The notes under the pieces were generated by a model, which had not been told where the DNA came from, ran no database searches, and was given only the letters and a program-made list of their open reading frames with translations. From Dipylidium caninum (Eukaryota > Platyhelminthes > Cestoda > Cyclophyllidea > Dipylidiidae): a stretch of DNA of 64,000 bases. The position numbers and the translations under genes were made by a program. Position 1 is the first letter of the stretch; every line of letters starts with the position of its first letter. The stretch covers positions 1 to 64,000 of the forward strand of contig QEYB01000812.1 in NCBI GenBank assembly GCA_017562135.1, in the 5' to 3' direction. Shown in pieces: positions 39,001-49,350 of the stretch.

Positions 39001-40085
39001 AAGGTATGTGGAGTGAGCGTGGTGTCATTGATGGAGTATGGAGGAAAGACGATGTGCTGCGTTGAAGAAGCGTTGGATGATGGAGACGGTGATGTTGTAG
39101 TGTGTGGCAGGTTGAGGTGAATAGGAGAGAGGCGGTGCGGAGCGTGAGCAAAGCATTGTCTTCGCAAGGCACTCGGATTCACGAAGGTATGTGGAGTGAG
39201 CGTGGTGTCATTGATGGAGTATGGAGGAAAGACGATGTGCTGCGTTGAAGAAGCGTTGGATGATGGAGACGGTGATGTTGTAGTGTGTGGCAGGTTGAGG
39301 TGAATTGGAGAGAGGCGGTGCGGAGCGTGAGCAAAGCATTGTCTTCGCAAGGCACTCGGATTCACGAAGGTATGTGGAGTGAGCGTGGTGTCATTGATGG
39401 AGTATGGAGGAAAGACGATGTGCTGCGTTGAAGAAGCGTTGGATGATGGAGACGGTGATGTTGTAGTGTGTGGCAGGTTGAGGTGAATAGGAGAGAGGCG
39501 GTGCGGAGCGTGAGCAAAGCATTGTCTTCGCAAGGCACTCGGATTCACGAAGGTATGTGGAGTGAGCGTGGTGTCATTGATGGAGTATGGAGGAAAGACG
39601 ATGTGCTGCGTTGAAGAAGCGTTGGATGATGGAGACGGTGATGTTGTAGTGTGTGGCAGGTTGAGGTGAATAGGAGAGAGGCGGTGCGGAGCGTGAGCAA
39701 AGCATTGTCTTCGCAAGGCACTCGGATTCACGAAGGTATGTGGAGTGAGCGTGGTGTCATTGATGGAGTATGGAGGAAAGACGATGTGCTGCGTTGAAGA
39801 AGCGTTGGATGATGGAGACGGTGATGTTGTAGTGTGTGGCAGGTTGAGGTGAATAGGAGAGAGGCGGTGCGGAGCGTGAGCAAAGCATTGTCTTCGCAAG
39901 GCACTCGGATTCACGAAGGTATGTGGAGTGAGCGTGGTGTCATTGATGGAGTATGGAGGAAAGACGATGTGCTGCGTTGAAGAAGCGTTGGATGATGGAG
40001 ACGGTGATGTTGTAGTGTGTGGCAGGTTGAGGTGAAGGAGAGAGGCGGTGCGGAGCGTGAGCAAAGCATTGTCTTCGCAAGGCAC
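30030..40085 (-). other. Open frame of 3,351 codons through about 55 B monomers; judged not a gene
   Basis: One minus-strand frame is uninterrupted for 10 kb because the 183-bp monomer is exactly 61 codons and that frame of the consensus has no stop. The translation is a 61-residue unit rich in His, Pro, Ser and Thr repeated about 55 times, with no recognisable domain, signal peptide or membrane segment. The same frame is open in other stretches of B (27,865-30,189; 41,583-45,566; 45,783-48,998; 49,185-51,167; 53,375-57,193) and is ended wherever a monomer has an indel not divisible by three, commonly loss of the dinucleotide in GGTGAA-GGAGAG. The TT/TA variants are both Pro codons here (CCA, CCT), whereas B2 changes alter residues. 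I see no promoter, splice or polyadenylation evidence. It is best read as an accident of repeat length, though read-through translation cannot be excluded. Confidence 0.85.
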
Positions 40086-41974
40086 TCGGATTCACGAAGG
40101 TATGTGGAGTGAGCGTGGTGTCATTGATGGAGTATGGAGGAAAGACGATGTGCTGCGTTGAAGAAGCGTTGGATGATGGAGACGGTGATGTTGTAGTGTG
40201 TGGCAGGTTGAGGTGAATAGGAGAGAGGCGGTGCGGAGCGTGAGCAAAGCATTGTCTTCGCAAGGCACTCGGATTCACGAAGGTATGTGGAGTGAGCGTG
40301 GTGTCATTGATGGAGTATGGAGGAAAGACGATGTGCTGCGTTGAAGAAGCGTTGGATGATGGAGACGGTGATGTTGTAGTGTGTGGCAGGTTGAGGTGAA
40401 GGAGAGAGGCGGTGCGGAGCGTGAGCAAAGCATTGTCTTCGCAAGGCACTCGGATTCACGAAGGTATGTGGAGTGAGCGTGGTGTCATTGATGGAGTATG
40501 GAGGAAAGACGATGTGCTGCGTTGAAGAAGCGTTGGATGATGGAGACGGTGATGTTGTAGTGTGTGGCAGGTTGAGGTGAATAGGAGAGAGGCGGTGCGG
40601 AGCGTGAGCAAAGCATTGTCTTCGCAAGGCACTCGGATTCACGAAGGTATGTGGAGTGAGCGTGGTGTCATTGATGGAGTATGGAGGAAAGACGATGTGC
40701 TGCGTTGAAGAAGCGTTGGATGATGGAGACGGTGATGTTGTAGTGTGTGGCAGGTTGAGGTGAATAGGAGAGAGGCGGTGCGGAGCGTGAGCAAAGCATT
40801 GTCTTCGCAAGGCACTCGGATTCACGAAGGTATGTGGAGTGAGCGTGGTGTCATTGATGGAGTATGGAGGAAAGACGATGTGCTGCGTTGAAGAAGCGTT
40901 GGATGATGGAGACGGTGATGTTGTAGTGTGTGGCAGGTTGAGGTGAATAGGAGAGAGGCGGTGCGGAGCGTGAGCAAAGCATTGTCTTCGCAAGGCACTC
41001 GGATTCACGAAGGTATGTGGAGTGAGCGTGGTGTCATTGATGGAGTATGGAGGAAAGACGATGTGCTGCGTTGAAGAAGCGTTGGATGATGGAGACGGTG
41101 ATGTTGTAGTGTGTGGCAGGTTGAGGTGAATAGGAGAGAGGCGGTGCGGAGCGTGAGCAAAGCATTGTCTTCGCAAGGCACTCGGATTCACGAAGGTATG
41201 TGGAGTGAGCGTGGTGTCATTGATGGAGTATGGAGGAAAGACGATGTGCTGCGTTGAAGAAGCGTTGGATGATGGAGACGGTGATGTTGTAGTGTGTGGC
41301 AGGTTGAGGTGAATAGGAGAGAGGCGGTGCGGAGCGTGAGCAAAGCATTGTCTTCGCAAGGCACTCGGATTCACGAAGGTATGTGGAGTGAGCGTGGTGT
41401 CATTGATGGAGTATGGAGGAAAGACGATGTGCTGCGTTGAAGAAGCGTTGGATGATGGAGACGGTGATGTTGTAGTGTGTGGCAGGTTGAGGTGAATAGG
41501 AGAGAGGCGGTGCGGAGCGTGAGCAAAGCATTGTCTTCGCAAGGCACTCGGATTCACGAAGGTATGTGGAGTGAGCGTGGTGTCATTGATGGAGTATGGA
41601 GGAAAGACGATGTGCTGCGTTGAAGAAGCGTTGGATGATGGAGACGGTGATGTTGTAGTGTGTGGCAGGTTGAGGTGAAGGAGAGAGGCGGTGCGGAGCG
41701 TGAGCAAAGCATTGTCTTCGCAAGGCACTCGGATTCACGAAGGTATGTGGAGTGAGCGTGGTGTCATTGATGGAGTATGGAGGAAAGACGATGTGCTGCG
41801 TTGAAGAAGCGTTGGATGATGGAGACGGTGATGTTGTAGTGTGTGGCAGGTTGAGGTGAATTGGAGAGAGGCGGTGCGGAGCGTGAGCAAAGCATTGTCT
41901 TCGCAAGGCACTCGGATTCACGAAGGTATGTGGAGTGAGCGTGGTGTCATTGATGGAGTATGGAGGAAAGACGA

Positions 41975-42600
41975 TGTGCTGCGTTGAAGGAGCGTTGGAT
42001 GATGGAGACGGTGATGTTGTAGTGTGTGGGAGGTTGAGGTGAAAAGGAGAGAGGCGGTGCGGAGCGTGAGCAAAGCATTGTCTTCGCAAGGCACTCGGAT
42101 TCACGAAGGTATGTGGAGTGAGCGTGGTGTCATTGATGGAGTATGGAGGAAAGACGATGTGCTGCGTTGAAGGAGCGTTGGATGATGGAGACGGTGATGT
42201 TGTAGTGTGTGGGAGGTTGAGGTGAAAAGGAGAGAGGCGGTGCGGAGCGTGAGCAAAGCATTGTCTTCGCAAGGCACTCGGATTCACGAAGGTATGTGGA
42301 GTGAGCGTGGTGTCATTGATGGAGTATGGAGGAAAGACGATGTGCTGCGTTGAAGGAGCGTTGGATGATGGAGACGGTGATGTTGTAGTGTGTGGCAGGT
42401 TGAGGTGAATTGGAGAGAGGCGGTGCGGAGCGTGAGCAAAGCATTGTCTTCGCAAGGCACTCGGATTCACGAAGGTATGTGGAGTGAGCGTGGTGTCATT
42501 GATGGAGTATGGAGGAAAGACGATGTGCTGCGTTGAAGGAGCGTTGGATGATGGAGACGGTGATGTTGTAGTGTGTGGCAGGTTGAGGTGAATAGAGAGG
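41975..42600 (+). repeat. B2 sub-family block with recombinant copies, middle of B
   Basis: Two copies (ending near 42,050 and 42,230) have the full B2 set. The next two, with GAAGGAGCG near 42,353 and 42,536, return to GTGGCAGG with GAATTGG or GAATAGAGAGG, so they are B2 on the left and ordinary B on the right. The last also has a 3-bp loss in GAATAGAGAGG. Confidence 0.85.
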
Positions 42601-44389
42601 CGGTGCGGAGCGTGAGCAAAGCATTGTCTTCGCAAGGCACTCGGATTCACGAAGGTATGTGGAGTGAGCGTGGTGTCATTGATGGAGTATGGAGGAAAGA
42701 CGATGTGCTGCGTTGAAGAAGCGTTGGATGATGGAGACGGTGATGTTGTAGTGTGTGGCAGGTTGAGGTGAATAGGAGAGAGGCGGTGCGGAGCGTGAGC
42801 AAAGCATTGTCTTCGCAAGGCACTCGGATTCACGAAGGTATGTGGAGTGAGCGTGGTGTCATTGATGGAGTATGGAGGAAAGACGATGTGCTGCGTTGAA
42901 GAAGCGTTGGATGATGGAGACGGTGATGTTGTAGTGTGTGGCAGGTTGAGGTGAATTGGAGAGAGGCGGTGCGGAGCGTGAGCAAAGCATTGTCTTCGCA
43001 AGGCACTCGGATTCACGAAGGTATGTGGAGTGAGCGTGGTGTCATTGATGGAGTATGGAGGAAAGACGATGTGCTGCGTTGAAGAAGCGTTGGATGATGG
43101 AGACGGTGATGTTGTAGTGTGTGGCAGGTTGAGGTGAATAGGAGAGAGGCGGTGCGGAGCGTGAGCAAAGCATTGTCTTCGCAAGGCACTCGGATTCACG
43201 AAGGTATGTGGAGTGAGCGTGGTGTCATTGATGGAGTATGGAGGAAAGACGATGTGCTGCGTTGAAGAAGCGTTGGATGATGGAGACGGTGATGTTGTAG
43301 TGTGTGGCAGGTTGAGGTGAATTGGAGAGAGGCGGTGCGGAGCGTGAGCAAAGCATTGTCTTCGCAAGGCACTCGGATTCACGAAGGTATGTGGAGTGAG
43401 CGTGGTGTCATTGATGGAGTATGGAGGAAAGACGATGTGCTGCGTTGAAGAAGCGTTGGATGATGGAGACGGTGATGTTGTAGTGTGTGGCAGGTTGAGG
43501 TGAATAGGAGAGAGGCGGTGCGGAGCGTGAGCAAAGCATTGTCTTCGCAAGGCACTCGGATTCACGAAGGTATGTGGAGTGAGCGTGGTGTCATTGATGG
43601 AGTATGGAGGAAAGACGATGTGCTGCGTTGAAGAAGCGTTGGATGATGGAGACGGTGATGTTGTAGTGTGTGGCAGGTTGAGGTGAATAGGAGAGAGGCG
43701 GTGCGGAGCGTGAGCAAAGCATTGTCTTCGCAAGGCACTCGGATTCACGAAGGTATGTGGAGTGAGCGTGGTGTCATTGATGGAGTATGGAGGAAAGACG
43801 ATGTGCTGCGTTGAAGAAGCGTTGGATGATGGAGACGGTGATGTTGTAGTGTGTGGCAGGTTGAGGTGAATAGGAGAGAGGCGGTGCGGAGCGTGAGCAA
43901 AGCATTGTCTTCGCAAGGCACTCGGATTCACGAAGGTATGTGGAGTGAGCGTGGTGTCATTGATGGAGTATGGAGGAAAGACGATGTGCTGCGTTGAAGA
44001 AGCGTTGGATGATGGAGACGGTGATGTTGTAGTGTGTGGCAGGTTGAGGTGAATTGGAGAGAGGCGGTGCGGAGCGTGAGCAAAGCATTGTCTTCGCAAG
44101 GCACTCGGATTCACGAAGGTATGTGGAGTGAGCGTGGTGTCATTGATGGAGTATGGAGGAAAGACGATGTGCTGCGTTGAAGAAGCGTTGGATGATGGAG
44201 ACGGTGATGTTGTAGTGTGTGGCAGGTTGAGGTGAATTGGAGAGAGGCGGTGCGGAGCGTGAGCAAAGCATTGTCTTCGCAAGGCACTCGGATTCACGAA
44301 GGTATGTGGAGTGAGCGTGGTGTCATTGATGGAGTATGGAGGAAAGACGATGTGCTGCGTTGAAGAAGCGTTGGATGATGGAGACGGTG

Positions 44390-44620
44390 ATGTTGTAGTG
44401 TGTGGGAGGTTGAGGTGAAAAGGAGAGAGGCGGTGCGGAGCGTGAGCAAAGCATTGTCTTCGCAAGGCACTCGGATTCACGAAGGTATGTGGAGTGAGCG
44501 TGGTGTCATTGATGGAGTATGGAGGAAAGACGATGTGCTGCGTTGAAGGAGCGTTGGATGATGGAGACGGTGATGTTGTAGTGTGTGGGAGGTTGAGGTG
44601 AAAAGGAGAGAGGCGGTGCG
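44390..44620 (+). repeat. B2 sub-family block with reciprocal recombinant
   Basis: The copy near 44,355-44,425 has ordinary GAAGAAGCG on the left but GTGGGAGG and GGTGAAAAGG on the right, the mirror image of the recombinants at 42.35-42.6 kb. The following copy (to about 44,605) has all three B2 markers. Confidence 0.85.
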
Positions 44621-47600
44621 GAGCGTGAGCAAAGCATTGTCTTCGCAAGGCACTCGGATTCACGAAGGTATGTGGAGTGAGCGTGGTGTCATTGATGGAG
44701 TATGGAGGAAAGACGATGTGCTGCGTTGAAGAAGCGTTGGATGATGGAGACGGTGATGTTGTAGTGTGTGGCAGGTTGAGGTGAATTGGAGAGAGGCGGT
44801 GCGGAGCGTGAGCAAAGCATTGTCTTCGCAAGGCACTCGGATTCACGAAGGTATGTGGAGTGAGCGTGGTGTCATTGATGGAGTATGGAGGAAAGACGAT
44901 GTGCTGCGTTGAAGAAGCGTTGGATGATGGAGACGGTGATGTTGTAGTGTGTGGCAGGTTGAGGTGAATTGGAGAGAGGCGGTGCGGAGCGTGAGCAAAG
45001 CATTGTCTTCGCAAGGCACTCGGATTCACGAAGGTATGTGGAGTGAGCGTGGTGTCATTGATGGAGTATGGAGGAAAGACGATGTGCTGCGTTGAAGAAG
45101 CGTTGGATGATGGAGACGGTGATGTTGTAGTGTGTGGCAGGTTGAGGTGAATTGGAGAGAGGCGGTGCGGAGCGTGAGCAAAGCATTGTCTTCGCAAGGC
45201 ACTCGGATTCACGAAGGTATGTGGAGTGAGCGTGGTGTCATTGATGGAGTATGGAGGAAAGACGATGTGCTGCGTTGAAGAAGCGTTGGATGATGGAGAC
45301 GGTGATGTTGTAGTGTGTGGCAGGTTGAGGTGAATTGGAGAGAGGCGGTGCGGAGCGTGAGCAAAGCATTGTCTTCGCAAGGCACTCGGATTCACGAAGG
45401 TATGTGGAGTGAGCGTGGTGTCATTGATGGAGTATGGAGGAAAGACGATGTGCTGCGTTGAAGAAGCGTTGGATGATGGAGACGGTGATGTTGTAGTGTG
45501 TGGCAGGTTGAGGTGAAGGAGAGAGGCGGTGCGGAGCGTGAGCAAAGCATTGTCTTCGCAAGGCACTCGGATTCACGAAGGTATGTGGAGTGAGCGTGGT
45601 GTCATTGATGGAGTATGGAGGAAAGACGATGTGCTGCGTTGAAGAAGCGTTGGATGATGGAGACGGTGATGTTGTAGTGTGTGGCAGGTTGAGGTGAAGG
45701 AGAGAGGCGGTGCGGAGCGTGAGCAAAGCATTGTCTTCGCAAGGCACTCGGATTCACGAAGGTATGTGGAGTGAGCGTGGTGTCATTGATGGAGTATGGA
45801 GGAAAGACGATGTGCTGCGTTGAAGAAGCGTTGGATGATGGAGACGGTGATGTTGTAGTGTGTGGCAGGTTGAGGTGAAGGAGAGAGGCGGTGCGGAGCG
45901 TGAGCAAAGCATTGTCTTCGCAAGGCACTCGGATTCACGAAGGTATGTGGAGTGAGCGTGGTGTCATTGATGGAGTATGGAGGAAAGACGATGTGCTGCG
46001 TTGAAGAAGCGTTGGATGATGGAGACGGTGATGTTGTAGTGTGTGGCAGGTTGAGGTGAATAGGAGAGAGGCGGTGCGGAGCGTGAGCAAAGCATTGTCT
46101 TCGCAAGGCACTCGGATTCACGAAGGTATGTGGAGTGAGCGTGGTGTCATTGATGGAGTATGGAGGAAAGACGATGTGCTGCGTTGAAGAAGCGTTGGAT
46201 GATGGAGACGGTGATGTTGTAGTGTGTGGCAGGTTGAGGTGAATAGGAGAGAGGCGGTGCGGAGCGTGAGCAAAGCATTGTCTTCGCAAGGCACTCGGAT
46301 TCACGAAGGTATGTGGAGTGAGCGTGGTGTCATTGATGGAGTATGGAGGAAAGACGATGTGCTGCGTTGAAGAAGCGTTGGATGATGGAGACGGTGATGT
46401 TGTAGTGTGTGGCAGGTTGAGGTGAATTGGAGAGAGGCGGTGCGGAGCGTGAGCAAAGCATTGTCTTCGCAAGGCACTCGGATTCACGAAGGTATGTGGA
46501 GTGAGCGTGGTGTCATTGATGGAGTATGGAGGAAAGACGATGTGCTGCGTTGAAGAAGCGTTGGATGATGGAGACGGTGATGTTGTAGTGTGTGGCAGGT
46601 TGAGGTGAATTGGAGAGAGGCGGTGCGGAGCGTGAGCAAAGCATTGTCTTCGCAAGGCACTCGGATTCACGAAGGTATGTGGAGTGAGCGTGGTGTCATT
46701 GATGGAGTATGGAGGAAAGACGATGTGCTGCGTTGAAGAAGCGTTGGATGATGGAGACGGTGATGTTGTAGTGTGTGGCAGGTTGAGGTGAATTGGAGAG
46801 AGGCGGTGCGGAGCGTGAGCAAAGCATTGTCTTCGCAAGGCACTCGGATTCACGAAGGTATGTGGAGTGAGCGTGGTGTCATTGATGGAGTATGGAGGAA
46901 AGACGATGTGCTGCGTTGAAGAAGCGTTGGATGATGGAGACGGTGATGTTGTAGTGTGTGGCAGGTTGAGGTGAATAGGAGAGAGGCGGTGCGGAGCGTG
47001 AGCAAAGCATTGTCTTCGCAAGGCACTCGGATTCACGAAGGTATGTGGAGTGAGCGTGGTGTCATTGATGGAGTATGGAGGAAAGACGATGTGCTGCGTT
47101 GAAGAAGCGTTGGATGATGGAGACGGTGATGTTGTAGTGTGTGGCAGGTTGAGGTGAATAGGAGAGAGGCGGTGCGGAGCGTGAGCAAAGCATTGTCTTC
47201 GCAAGGCACTCGGATTCACGAAGGTATGTGGAGTGAGCGTGGTGTCATTGATGGAGTATGGAGGAAAGACGATGTGCTGCGTTGAAGAAGCGTTGGATGA
47301 TGGAGACGGTGATGTTGTAGTGTGTGGCAGGTTGAGGTGAATAGGAGAGAGGCGGTGCGGAGCGTGAGCAAAGCATTGTCTTCGCAAGGCACTCGGATTC
47401 ACGAAGGTATGTGGAGTGAGCGTGGTGTCATTGATGGAGTATGGAGGAAAGACGATGTGCTGCGTTGAAGAAGCGTTGGATGATGGAGACGGTGATGTTG
47501 TAGTGTGTGGCAGGTTGAGGTGAATAGGAGAGAGGCGGTGCGGAGCGTGAGCAAAGCATTGTCTTCGCAAGGCACTCGGATTCACGAAGGTATGTGGAGT

Positions 47601-48599
47601 GAGCGTGGTGTCATTGATGGAGTATGGAGGAAAGACGATGTGCTGCGTTGAAGAAGCGTTGGATGATGGAGACGGTGATGTTGTAGTGTGTGGCAGGTTG
47701 AGGTGAATTGGAGAGAGGCGGTGCGGAGCGTGAGCAAAGCATTGTCTTCGCAAGGCACTCGGATTCACGAAGGTATGTGGAGTGAGCGTGGTGTCATTGA
47801 TGGAGTATGGAGGAAAGACGATGTGCTGCGTTGAAGAAGCGTTGGATGATGGAGACGGTGATGTTGTAGTGTGTGGCAGGTTGAGGTGAATTGGAGAGAG
47901 GCGGTGCGGAGCGTGAGCAAAGCATTGTCTTCGCAAGGCACTCGGATTCACGAAGGTATGTGGAGTGAGCGTGGTGTCATTGATGGAGTATGGAGGAAAG
48001 ACGATGTGCTGCGTTGAAGAAGCGTTGGATGATGGAGACGGTGATGTTGTAGTGTGTGGCAGGTTGAGGTGAATAGGAGAGAGGCGGTGCGGAGCGTGAG
48101 CAAAGCATTGTCTTCGCAAGGCACTCGGATTCACGAAGGTATGTGGAGTGAGCGTGGTGTCATTGATGGAGTATGGAGGAAAGACGATGTGCTGCGTTGA
48201 AGAAGCGTTGGATGATGGAGACGGTGATGTTGTAGTGTGTGGCAGGTTGAGGTGAATTGGAGAGAGGCGGTGCGGAGCGTGAGCAAAGCATTGTCTTCGC
48301 AAGGCACTCGGATTCACGAAGGTATGTGGAGTGAGCGTGGTGTCATTGATGGAGTATGGAGGAAAGACGATGTGCTGCGTTGAAGAAGCGTTGGATGATG
48401 GAGACGGTGATGTTGTAGTGTGTGGCAGGTTGAGGTGAATTGGAGAGAGGCGGTGCGGAGCGTGAGCAAAGCATTGTCTTCGCAAGGCACTCGGATTCAC
48501 GAAGGTATGTGGAGTGAGCGTGGTGTCATTGATGGAGTATGGAGGAAAGACGATGTGCTGCGTTGAAGAAGCGTTGGATGATGGAGACGGTGATGTTGT

Positions 48600-49350
48600 A
48601 GTGTAGCGGTGAGCGTGAGCAAAGCATTGTCTTCGCAAGGCACTCGGATTCACGAAGGTATGTGGAGTGAGCGTGGTGTCATTGATGGAGTATGGAGGAA
48701 AGACGATGTGCTGCGTTGAAGAAGCGTTGGATGATGGAGACGGTGATGTTGTAGTGTGTGGCAGGTTGAGGTGAATTGGAGAGAGGCGGTGCGGAGCGTG
48801 AGCAAAGCATTGTCTTCGCAAGGCACTCGGATTCACGAAGGTATGTGGAGTGAGCGTGGTGTCATTGATGGAGTATGGAGGAAAGACGATGTGCTGCGTT
48901 GAAGATGATGGAGACGGTGATGTTGTAGTGTGTGGCAGGTTGAGGTGAAGGAGAGAGGCGGTGCGGAGCGTGAGCAAAGCATTGTCTTCGCAAGGCACTC
49001 GGATTCACGAAGGTATGTGGAGTGAGCGTGGTGTCATTGATGGAGTATGGAGGAAAGACGATGTGCTGCGTTGAAGAAGCGTTGGATGATGGAGACGGTG
49101 ATGTTGTAGTGTGTGGCAGGTTGAGGTGAATAGAGAGGCGGTGCGGAGCGTGAGCAAAGCATTGTCTTCGCAAGGCACTCGGATTCACGAAGGTATGTGG
49201 AGTGAGCGTGGTGTCATTGATGGAGTATGGAGGAAAGACGATGTGCTGCGTTGAAGAAGCGTTGGATGATGGAGACGGTGATGTTGTAGTGTGTGGCAGG
49301 TTGAGGTGAAGGAGAGAGGCGGTGCGGAGCGTGAGCAAAGCATTGTCAAG
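48600..49350 (+). repeat. Cluster of deletion-bearing B monomers
   Basis: Five length changes fall in 750 bp of an otherwise uniform region. They are: a 30-bp deletion near 48,605 (GTGTAGCGGTGAGCG); a 9-bp deletion near 48,905 (GTTGAAGATGATGG); loss of the variable dinucleotide near 48,947; a 3-bp deletion near 49,130 (GAATAGAGAGG); and a 5-bp deletion near 49,347 (CATTGTCAAGGCAC), in a copy that also lacks the dinucleotide near 49,309. Confidence 0.85.

Larger units (their letters stand above)
26640..48430 (+). repeat. Homogenised core of the B array
   Basis: Over roughly 22 kb nearly all copies are identical except at the dinucleotide in GGTGAA-GGAGAG. TT is the main type to about 30.5 kb. 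TT and TA are intermixed from about 30.7 to 39.9 kb. TA dominates at 40.2-41.6 kb, and types are mixed after that. Copies lacking the dinucleotide occur near 40,035, 40,400, 41,680 and three times in a row near 45,515, 45,696 and 45,877. Such identity over many copies implies recent expansion or strong homogenisation, or collapse and re-expansion in assembly. Confidence 0.85.

Noticed and set aside
32716..39120. A matching 11-unit TT/TA order at about 32.7-34.7 kb and 37.1-39.1 kb, suggesting a large block duplication
   Set aside because: With only two states and TT more common, a match of this length among about 50 monomers is plausible by chance, and it breaks off on both sides.
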